The notes under the pieces: model-generated
Databases searched by the model: none
Told to the model about the DNA's origin: nothing
What the model saw: only the letters and a program-made list of their open reading frames with translations
Position numbers and translations under genes: made by a program
From: Desulfohalobiaceae bacterium
GTDB lineage: Bacteria; Desulfobacterota; Desulfovibrionia; Desulfovibrionales; Desulfothermaceae
DNA: 5,816 bases
Assembly: GCA_021737115.1 (NCBI GenBank)
Contig: JAIPER010000246.1
Location: 1 to 5,816, forward strand
Reading direction: 5' to 3'
Shown: piece after piece, positions 1 through 5,462 of the stretch
How positions within the stretch are numbered: position 1 is the first letter of the stretch
Layout of the letters: the number at the start of each line of letters is the position of its first letter

Positions 1-197
1 AACAGTTCCTTTTTAACTTGATAGGCAGCCTTGATGGTGCTCAGGAACAGGCTTTTGCCGAACCGTCTGTGGCGGGACAGGAAGTAGTATTTGCCCTGAT
101 CAGCCAAGAGCCTCAGAAACGGGGTCTTGTCAACGTAATAATACCCCTCGCTGATCAGGTTTTCAAAAGTCTGGATTCCGATGGGCAGCTTTTTCAT
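1..197 (-). CDS. AAA-ATPase-like / PD-(D/E)XK nuclease-family protein, N-terminal fragment
   Basis: Only the first 65 codons are present; the gene runs off the left edge. It starts with ATG at 197 and opens MKKLPIGIQTFENLI, followed by YYYVDKTPFLRLL near residues 19-31, YYFLSRHRRFGKSLFLSTIKA near 37-57 and then VKKEL. This succession (LPIGIQxFE, YVDKT, SRxRRFGKSL) is the hallmark of the large family annotated as 'AAA-ATPase-like domain' proteins, which usually end in a DUF1703-type PD-(D/E)XK nuclease-like domain. The RRFGKS segment is the family's variant Walker A; residue 43 is His where Pro (SRPRRFGKS) is usual. The function of the family is not established; these genes are often multicopy and mobile-looking in anaerobes. 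No good Shine-Dalgarno is visible before the ATG (only AGAGAT-like sequence); the start was chosen because it matches the usual family N-terminus. It is probably unrelated to the formate dehydrogenase genes. Confidence 0.85.
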   Translation of the reverse strand, partial: MKKLPIGIQTFENLISEGYYYVDKTPFLRLLADQGKYYFLSRHRRFGKSLFLSTIKAAYQVKKEL

Positions 198-371
198 ATC
201 TGTATCTCTGCATGGATTTCCGAAATGGTTGATGTTGCAGGGAAGCACTTGATTGAGTGCATGTTCTTCTTCATGTCGGTTTGAGTCTCTTCTTTACTTG
301 GCGATCCTTTGCGAGCCTTCGTGGACAAAAGAAATTCTTTTCCCTTGCTCTGACTATAAACGCATCGGCGG
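198..371. other. Intergenic gap between fdhA and the AAA-ATPase-like gene
   Basis: This 174-bp gap shows no convincing gene. No GC-rich hairpin plus T-tract follows the fdhA stop. There is a weak all-AT-biased 7-bp inverted repeat, AAAAGAA/TTCTTTT, at 327-333 and 335-341, and a short GCACT/AGTGC hairpin at 245-249 and 256-260; neither looks like a standard intrinsic terminator. A degenerate 10-nt tandem repeat (listed separately) occupies 296-325. A plus-strand open frame over 18-284 is the antisense shadow of the partial gene at 1-197 extended into this gap. Confidence 0.6.
296..325 (-). repeat. Degenerate 10-nt tandem repeat, (A/C)CGAAGG-like
   Basis: Read on the minus strand, three adjacent 10-nt units are TCCACGAAGG (325-316), CTCGCAAAGG (315-306) and ATCGCCAAGT (305-296). 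They share C-R-C-x-AAG at the same positions. Similar CACGAAGG-type short tandem repeats are, to my recollection, common in intergenic DNA of Desulfobacterota and some other phyla. With only three imperfect units this could be chance. Confidence 0.35.
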
Positions 372-3065
372 CTAAGGCGGCGATGATTCCGATGTTTCGA
401 CCTTTTCCATCCGCACGGCCGTGACCTTGTACTCCGGGATCTTGGCCTCGGGGTCCAGGGTCGAGCCGGTCAGGGCGTTGACAGGAGATTCATGGAAATG
501 GAAAGGCACAAAGACGACCCCCGCATCGGTGCGATCAGAAACCCGGGCCTTGACCCGGATCGACCCCAGGACCGATTCGATGCGGACAATGTCCCCGTCG
601 CCGACCCCGAGACCGGCGGCGTCCCGGGTATTGATCTCGGCCAGGGCTTCCGGATAGAGTCCGGTCAAGCCACTGCCTTTTCGGGTCATGGTCCCGGTGT
701 GATAGTGCGGCCCGACCCGGCCCGTAGTCAACAGAAAGGGATAGTCCCGCCTCGGCGGATCGACCGGAGCCTGATGGGCCACCGGGTGGAACCGGCCCAG
801 TCCTCCGGCAAAGCTGCCCACATGGAGCCTGGGCGTGCCCGGATGCTCCGGTCCTGGACAGGGCCAGGCCGGGGCCTCATGTTCGAGGCGGTCATAGGTC
901 AGGCCGCCGTAGCTCGGGCTCAGGGAGGCGATCTCCTGCATGACCTCCCCGGCTGCGTTGTAGTTCCAGGTCCGGCCCATCCTTTCGGCAATGTCCACAA
1001 TGATCCACAGATCCTCTCTTGCCTGGCCTGGGGCAGGAACCGCCCTTCGAATGCGCTGAACCCTGCGTTCTGAATTGGTGAAGGTCCCCTCTTTTTCCGC
1101 AAAACAGGCCCCGGGCAGGACCACATCGGCCAGCCTGGCCGTTTCGCTTTCAAAGATGTCCTGAACCACCAGGAAATCGAGATTTTCCAAGGTCTCGATG
1201 ACCCGGGCCTGGTGGGGATCGCTCAGGACCGGATTCTCGCCCATGATGTACAGACCTTTGAGAGGCTGCGCGCCGCCTCCGGAGGCCATCTCGCTCGTGG
1301 TCAGGCCGGGCTCGGCCGGAAGCCTGTCCACCCCCCACCCCGCCGCGAAGTGCCGCCTGGACTCAGAGTCGGTCACCGGCTGGTAGCCGGGAAAGACATT
1401 GGGCAGCCCGCCCATGTCGCTCGCCCCCTGGACATTGTTCTGCCCCCGCAGAGGATTGACCCCGCCCCCTTCGAGGCCGACGTTGCCGGTGAGCATGGCC
1501 AGATTGGCCAGAGACTGGACGTTGGCCGTTCCGGACACGTGCTGGGTGATGCCCATGGCGTAAAGAATGGCTCCCGGATGCCGGGTCCCGAAGATTTCGG
1601 CCGCCCGGAAGAGATCGTCTTCAGGGATGCCGGTGATTCCGGCCACATACTTGGGGCTGTAATCCTCGACCGCTTCCGCCAGGGCGGCGAAGCCTTCTGT
1701 CCGCTTTGCGATGTAATCCCGATCCTGCCAGCCCTTGTCCAGGATGATGTGCATGAGGCCGTTGAGCCAGGCGATGTTGGTGCCTGGTTTCGGCTGGAGC
1801 CAAACATCGGCGAAGCGGGTGATGCAGATGCGCCTCGGGTCGGCCACAATGAGTTTGGCCCCATGCTTGAGCACCGCCTCCACCACGTAATTGGCGAAGA
1901 TGGGATGGTTTTCGGTGATGTTCGAACCGGTGATCAGGATGGCCCTGGATTTTAGAACATCCCGGATGGGATTGGTCATGGCCCCGCTGCCGAAGGCGGA
2001 CTTTAGCCCGGTCACTGAAGAGGCGTGGCAGAGACGGGCGCAGTGGTCCACATTGTTGGTGCCGATGACGCTTCTAAACAATTTCTGGAAGAGATAGTTC
2101 TCCTCGTTGGTGCACTTGGCCGAAGCCAGTCCGCCCAGGCTGTCCGGACCGGACGCATGAAAAATGCCCTGCAGCCGATCCGTCACCAGGCTCAGGGCCT
2201 CCTCCCAGCCGGCCTGCTCAAGGCTCCCGTTCTTGCGGATCAACGGCCTGACCAGGCGGTCCTGTGAACCTATGAATTCATACCCGAAGCGGCCCTTGAC
2301 GCACAGGCTGCCCTGGTTGACGCCGCTGGCGGACAGCGTGCTCATCCCGATGACCCGGTCCTGATCCGTGTTGATCTCCAGCTGGCAGCCGCAGCCGCAG
2401 TAGCCGCAGGTGCTCAGGGTCTGCTCCCCTTGCCAGGCCTGATCGCCTTGAGGGCTGACGGCATCGGTCAGGGCCATGGTCGGACAGGTCATGAGGCATT
2501 CGCCGCAGGATTCACAGAGTTCCGGCCGATAGGGCACGACCCGGTTTTCACCGTCCTCCTGCTTGATGATCTCGATGGCGCCGATTCCCTTGAGTTCGCG
2601 GCAGGCGACCACGCAGCGGTGACAGACGATGCAGTGCTCAGGACGGTAGGCGATGTCCGGGGTGGCGAACAAGGCCGTGGCCGTATCCCGTGACGACTGC
2701 TCCTGAGGCAGGGGGACCTGATAGCGGGTCAGAAGCCGGTTAAGCGGACCGTCTCCGGCCTGATTGCAGACCGGATGAGGATGGCGGATGGATGCGGACA
2801 GCATCTGCAGGATGGACCGCCTGGATTCGTGCACCTGAGCTGAGTCCGTGCGAATGTCCATGCCAGCATCGGCAGGGGTGGCGCAGGCCGGCAGGAGGGT
2901 GTCGCGGCCGGCCACCTCCACCAGGCAGACCTGGCAGGACTGGATGGGGTAGGCCCTTTTGAGATGGCACAGGGTCGGGATTTCGATCTCATTGGCCTCG
3001 GCCGCCTCCAGGATGGTCTGGCCAGGTTCGAAATCGATCCGGCGACCGTTGATGCTCAGCTGCAT
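372..3065 (-). CDS. fdhA: Formate dehydrogenase catalytic (alpha) subunit, Cys-type, NAD(P)-linked
   Basis: An 897-residue cytoplasmic enzyme (no Tat signal) that oxidises formate to CO2 or the reverse at a bis-MGD Mo/W site. Domains in order: N-terminal [2Fe-2S] ferredoxin fold with C33, C44, C47, C61; a NuoG-like His-Cys segment around 95-106 with lost ligands (see findings); two [4Fe-4S] motifs, CIVCHRCVVAC (C145/148/151/155) and CESCGECLMTC (C184/187/190/194); molybdopterin-oxidoreductase [4Fe-4S] with C220, C223, C227, C255 and the electron-relay Lys257; catalytic region HCARLCH with C346 in the Sec/Cys position and H347; FDH-typical MGITQHVSGTA (504-514) and NPLRGQNNVQG (537-547); and a C-terminal MopB dinucleotide-binding domain from about 775. 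Length and architecture match the Moorella-type NAD(P)-dependent alpha subunit as I remember it. Start ATG at 3065 has a good AGGAG seven bases upstream; the stop is TAG. It lies 233 bp downstream of its partner fdhB. Confidence 0.95.
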   Translation of the reverse strand: MQLSINGRRIDFEPGQTILEAAEANEIEIPTLCHLKRAYPIQSCQVCLVEVAGRDTLLPACATPADAGMDIRTDSAQVHESRRSILQMLSASIRHPHPVCNQAGDGPLNRLLTRYQVPLPQEQSSRDTATALFATPDIAYRPEHCIVCHRCVVACRELKGIGAIEIIKQEDGENRVVPYRPELCESCGECLMTCPTMALTDAVSPQGDQAWQGEQTLSTCGYCGCGCQLEINTDQDRVIGMSTLSASGVNQGSLCVKGRFGYEFIGSQDRLVRPLIRKNGSLEQAGWEEALSLVTDRLQGIFHASGPDSLGGLASAKCTNEENYLFQKLFRSVIGTNNVDHCARLCHASSVTGLKSAFGSGAMTNPIRDVLKSRAILITGSNITENHPIFANYVVEAVLKHGAKLIVADPRRICITRFADVWLQPKPGTNIAWLNGLMHIILDKGWQDRDYIAKRTEGFAALAEAVEDYSPKYVAGITGIPEDDLFRAAEIFGTRHPGAILYAMGITQHVSGTANVQSLANLAMLTGNVGLEGGGVNPLRGQNNVQGASDMGGLPNVFPGYQPVTDSESRRHFAAGWGVDRLPAEPGLTTSEMASGGGAQPLKGLYIMGENPVLSDPHQARVIETLENLDFLVVQDIFESETARLADVVLPGACFAEKEGTFTNSERRVQRIRRAVPAPGQAREDLWIIVDIAERMGRTWNYNAAGEVMQEIASLSPSYGGLTYDRLEHEAPAWPCPGPEHPGTPRLHVGSFAGGLGRFHPVAHQAPVDPPRRDYPFLLTTGRVGPHYHTGTMTRKGSGLTGLYPEALAEINTRDAAGLGVGDGDIVRIESVLGSIRVKARVSDRTDAGVVFVPFHFHESPVNALTGSTLDPEAKIPEYKVTAVRMEKVETSESSPP

Positions 3066-3072
3066 GGCTGTT

Positions 3073-3077
3073 CTCCT
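3073..3077 (-). promoter_or_regulatory. Ribosome binding site of fdhA
   Basis: AGGAG on the minus strand, 7 nt before the ATG at 3065. It fixes the fdhA start. It is unusual in abutting directly the end (3078) of the 13-bp inverted repeat 3078-3176, so mRNA folding there could affect translation initiation. Confidence 0.8.
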
Positions 3078-3176
3078 ATACCAGAAGTTGATATGCTTTT
3101 GGTTTGTATTGCCTTTTATGAAGTCCTTTACAAATCCTGTAGGATGGGCGCTTCATTGTGGGACAACTTCTGGTAT
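3078..3176. repeat. 13-bp perfect inverted repeat with nested hairpins in the fdhA leader
   Basis: ATACCAGAAGTTG at 3078-3090 is the exact reverse complement of CAACTTCTGGTAT at 3164-3176, with 73 nt between. Nested inside are ATGAAG (3118-3123) / CTTCAT (3151-3156) and ATCCT (3134-3138) / AGGAT (3141-3145, 2-nt loop). The three pairs are concentric, so the fdhA mRNA leader could fold into one extended stem ending directly at the Shine-Dalgarno. A small transposable remnant (MITE-like) is an alternative; no clear target-site duplication is seen in the flanks. Confidence 0.65.
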
Positions 3177-3211
3177 CATCCTGATAAAATATATGAAAAA
3201 CAAATGAGATC

Positions 3212-3296
3212 CCATTTTGCAACCAGGATAGATTTGGCAGCTCTCTCGTATCATGTGATGTGGGTCAAAATAGAGATCATGTTGTTTGCAAAATGG
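3212..3296. repeat. 11-bp perfect inverted repeat just after the fdhB stop
   Basis: CCATTTTGCAA at 3212-3222 is the exact reverse complement of TTGCAAAATGG at 3286-3296, with 63 nt between. It begins two bases after the fdhB stop codon (TAA, 3301-3299 on the minus strand). The interior contains a possible CTCT/AGAG pairing and two CATGAT words on the minus strand. There is no T-tract at the correct place, so it is not a standard intrinsic terminator. It could be an mRNA-stabilising or processing structure, a regulator site, or a second element related in layout to the 3078-3176 repeat. Confidence 0.55.
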
Positions 3297-3298
3297 AA

Positions 3299-5218
3299 TT
3301 ACAAGGCTGCCAGGCCGATGCGGTAGCAGCGCAGGCAGCGGGAAGATTCGTACAAGGCCTGGGACAGGGAGAACGATGCTTCCACCTCGGCAAAGCTCTT
3401 GACCCGCTCTTTGGCACCCAAAACCAGGGGCTCGGCCCGCCGGCTCGAGCCTGCATAGGGCGGTTTTTCCTCGGGATCAAAGATCTTCAGGCGGGCCATG
3501 TACCTCCCGAGCCGCTCGTCGGGGTCGGCGCGGCAGGTCTTCTCTTCCAGATACTGGGCAATGTGGCGGGCGGCTTGCTTGCCGTGGGCCAGGGCCCGGA
3601 TCAGGATGTCCGGGCCCAGAATGCAGTCGCCGCCGCCAAAGATCCGCTCCTGGCTGCTTTGGAAGGTGGTCTCGTCCACAACCAGGCTCTTCCAGGGGGT
3701 CAGCTCCACGCTTCCGTCCTCGGGAAAGATGCAGTCCACCACGCAGGTCTGGCCGATGGCCGGAATGATGGCGTCGCATTCGATGGTGAACTCAGAGCCT
3801 TCGATCGGTCTGGGGCTGCGCCGGCCTGAGGAATCGGGCTCGCCCAGCTCCATGCGAATGCACTCCAGGCCTGCGACCTTACCCTGATCGGCCAGGATAC
3901 GCATGGGCTGGACCAGATAGTGAAATTGGACCCCTTCTTCTTCGGCCTCAGTAAATTCCTTTGCATCCGCAGGCATCTCCAGCCTGGTCCGCCTGTAGAG
4001 GAGATGGGCCTGGGAAAAACCGAGCCTGAGGCCGGTTCGGACACAGTCCATGGCCACGTTGCCGCCGCCCACCACGAGCAGCTTGTCCCCGGAGAGCGGA
4101 TTTTCGCCGAAAGCAACCCGCTTTAAAAATTCCAGGCCGGTCAAAAAGCATTGATAACCGGCCTCTTCGCCTTCACAGCGCATTTTCGCCGGCTCCTGCG
4201 CCCCGACACTGACGAAAACCGCCTCGAATCCATGTTTTTGGAACAGATCATCGATGGGGATGTCCTGCCCTATGGTCAGGTTGTATCTGATTTCCGCGCC
4301 GAGCTGCTCCACGATATCAACCTCGCGGCGGATAACACGGCGCGGAAGTCTGTAATCCGGAATGCCCACGGCCGCCCTGCCGCCCGGTTCGGGCAGGCTT
4401 TCGAAGATGGTGGTTTGATGGCCCCTCAGCTGGAGATAGTAAGCGCAGGAGAGGCCGGCCGGACCGGCTCCGATCACGGCTACCCTGGGCTGACCGGTAT
4501 CTTCCCGGGCAGGAGCTTCTGCCTGGACAAAGGACTGCATCCGGTCGTCAGCGAATCGTTTGAGGGCATTGATGGCGATGGGCTCATCCACGATGCTCCT
4601 GCGGCACTGGTGCTCGCAGGGACGGAGGCAGGTCCGCCCGATGCTGCCGGGCATGGGACAGTCCCGGCGGATGATGCCCAGGGCCTCCTCGAAGCGGCCC
4701 ATGCGGATCATGTCCACATACCCCGGGATATCCAGATGAGACGGGCAGGCCTGACTGCAGGGAGCGCTGACCCTGGCCACATACGTTCCTCTTGGCACGC
4801 CGCCGTTATCGATGGCCTGCTCGAAGAGGTTCGGGCAATGCTCCAGGACGTCGAGCACTGGACGGGTGGAGGTCAACCCGATACCGCATTTGGAGCTGTC
4901 CTTGACAAGGACCGCCAGGGATCGAAGCCGCTCGATGTCTCCCCCTCTTTCCTTTCCGGAGCAGATGCCTTCCAGGATTTGCCACATCTCGTGCGTACCC
5001 AGCCGGCATGGGTAGCACTGACCGCAGGACTCCTCCTTGACCTTCTCCATAAAGGCCCGGCACATGTCCACCAGATCCACGGAAGGATCGGCGACCATGA
5101 CTCCGTCCCAGCCCATGAAGGCCCTGAAGCCGTCCCGGGACGGGCTGATGGCCTCTGTTTCTTCCTGCCGTGCTCCGGACCAGCTTCCCCAGGTGGAAAA
5201 ATGGAGTTCTTTGGTCAT
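3299..5218 (-). CDS. fdhB: Formate dehydrogenase beta subunit: NuoF C-terminal [4Fe-4S] domain fused to GltD-like FAD/NADPH oxidoreductase
   Basis: A 639-residue soluble flavoprotein expected to move electrons between FdhA and NAD(P)H. Residues about 45-135 are a NuoF C-terminal domain with SCGQCYPCRLG (C65, C68, C71) and C111 as [4Fe-4S] ligands; NuoF's FMN/NADH-binding domain is absent. From about 150 it is GltD-like: cysteines C154, C158, C187, C197, C201, C205 for Fe-S clusters; FAD fold GAGPAG (250-255); a second dinucleotide fold GGGNVAMD (384-391) with RRTRLEMPA (409-417), the arginine-rich signature that fits NADPH; FAD-closing GGGDC (528-532). The C-terminus carries a SRCLRCYR Cys pair (C628, C631). 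The whole length is typical of this fusion, so it is not truncated. The start is ATG at 5218, the first start after an in-frame stop; its AGGA is only 3 nt upstream. Related to NfnB/GltD in fold; the partner fdhA lies downstream. Confidence 0.9.
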   Translation of the reverse strand: MTKELHFSTWGSWSGARQEETEAISPSRDGFRAFMGWDGVMVADPSVDLVDMCRAFMEKVKEESCGQCYPCRLGTHEMWQILEGICSGKERGGDIERLRSLAVLVKDSSKCGIGLTSTRPVLDVLEHCPNLFEQAIDNGGVPRGTYVARVSAPCSQACPSHLDIPGYVDMIRMGRFEEALGIIRRDCPMPGSIGRTCLRPCEHQCRRSIVDEPIAINALKRFADDRMQSFVQAEAPAREDTGQPRVAVIGAGPAGLSCAYYLQLRGHQTTIFESLPEPGGRAAVGIPDYRLPRRVIRREVDIVEQLGAEIRYNLTIGQDIPIDDLFQKHGFEAVFVSVGAQEPAKMRCEGEEAGYQCFLTGLEFLKRVAFGENPLSGDKLLVVGGGNVAMDCVRTGLRLGFSQAHLLYRRTRLEMPADAKEFTEAEEEGVQFHYLVQPMRILADQGKVAGLECIRMELGEPDSSGRRSPRPIEGSEFTIECDAIIPAIGQTCVVDCIFPEDGSVELTPWKSLVVDETTFQSSQERIFGGGDCILGPDILIRALAHGKQAARHIAQYLEEKTCRADPDERLGRYMARLKIFDPEEKPPYAGSSRRAEPLVLGAKERVKSFAEVEASFSLSQALYESSRCLRCYRIGLAAL

Positions 5219-5221
5219 GAG

Positions 5222-5225
5222 TCCT
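5222..5225 (-). promoter_or_regulatory. Weak ribosome binding site of fdhB
   Basis: AGGA on the minus strand, separated from the ATG at 5218 by only 3 nt (CTC), shorter than usual. No other in-frame ATG, GTG or TTG exists between the preceding in-frame TAA and this ATG, and the next Met (residue 35) would cut into the conserved N-terminus. Translation may be modest or depend on context. Confidence 0.45.
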
Positions 5226-5288
5226 GTATTTTGGATTGTGAATTTTTTGTTCCTTGTATCCGGGCAAGTTTACGACCAAATACGAGTT

Positions 5289-5316
5289 TCCTTCAGTCAC
5301 CATTTACTATGAAGGA
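5289..5316. repeat. Small hairpin in the fdhB leader
   Basis: TCCTTCA at 5289-5295 and TGAAGGA at 5310-5316 form a 7-bp stem with a 14-nt loop. It lies downstream of the candidate promoter and about 70 bp before the fdhB start, so it would be in the 5' leader. It has no T-tract, and its meaning is unknown. Confidence 0.35.
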
Positions 5317-5372
5317 TAAATGACCGGTAAAGAAAGATCAAGGCGATGGATTGGGGAAAAAACAGGGATGGG

Positions 5373-5401
5373 CCTATAGATTTTGGATTTTCGATTGTTA
5401 A
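5373..5401 (-). promoter_or_regulatory. Candidate sigma-70-type promoter for fdhB(-fdhA)
   Basis: On the minus strand TTAACA (5401-5396) and TATAGG (5378-5373) are separated by exactly 17 nt. The -35 matches the consensus at five of six positions and the -10 at four of six. It lies about 155 bp upstream of the fdhB ATG in an AT-rich gap. The spacer contains one copy of the AAATCCAAAA repeat, which would place a bound regulator in the way of RNA polymerase. Confidence 0.4.
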
Positions 5402-5462
5402 GACACAGAATATAAGCTGGTTATCTGGCATAAATCCAAAAATTTTTCTTAAAACCTATACT

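Larger units (their letters stand above)
5228..5441. repeat. Three copies of TTTTGGATT upstream of fdhB (candidate operator repeats)
   Basis: On the plus strand ATTTTGGATT occurs at 5228-5237 and again at 5380-5389. AAATCCAAAA at 5432-5441 is the exact inverse of TTTTGGATTT at 5381-5390, giving a perfect 10-bp inverted repeat with 41 nt between arms. One copy sits inside the spacer of the candidate promoter 5373-5401, one about 50 bp upstream, and one two bases upstream of the fdhB Shine-Dalgarno. This layout could suit a looping regulator such as an Lrp-family octamer, but the word is AT-rich and could recur by chance. Confidence 0.45.

Noticed and set aside
18..284. An 88-codon plus-strand frame at the left end
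   Set aside because: The minus strand encodes a recognisable AAA-ATPase-like N-terminus over 1-197; the plus frame is its complement.
363..385. CGGCGGC-TAA-GGCGGCG around the fdhA stop as a terminator
   Set aside because: The halves are mirror/direct copies rather than reverse complements, so no hairpin forms.
1212..1955. A 247-codon plus-strand open frame opposite fdhA, and a similar 193-codon one at 492-1073
   Set aside because: They are shadows of fdhA, with Gly/Pro/Arg-rich composition and no family resemblance.
3066..3298. A strong sigma-70 or sigma-54 promoter in the fdhB-fdhA gap
   Set aside because: Minus-strand candidates such as TTGTTT or TTGACC lack a well-spaced -10, and no TGGC-N8-TTGC element was found.
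2964..3326. Plus-strand open frames spanning the fdhB-fdhA gap
   Set aside because: They are mostly antisense to fdhA and cross the inverted repeats; there is no family match or credible ribosome site.
3299..5218. FdhB as a NuoF truncated by deletion of its N-terminal half
   Set aside because: The short N-terminus followed by NuoF-C and GltD modules is, as far as I know, the normal architecture of this fusion family, and the ORF has its own start after an in-frame stop.
4806..5303. A 165-codon minus-strand frame starting upstream of fdhB and overlapping it out of frame
   Set aside because: After the first ~30 residues it is a frame-shifted reading of fdhB with low-complexity Arg/Gly/His content. 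It has no ribosome site and no recognisable domain.
4151..5323. A 390-codon open frame on the plus strand opposite fdhB
   Set aside because: It is antisense to a clearly functional gene whose motifs are all intact. Its product has no recognisable domain, and long antisense frames are expected in GC-rich coding DNA.
5438..5447. AAAAATTTTT palindrome as the lrp terminator
   Set aside because: It is purely A/T with no loop and no GC stem, so it would not form a stable terminator hairpin.
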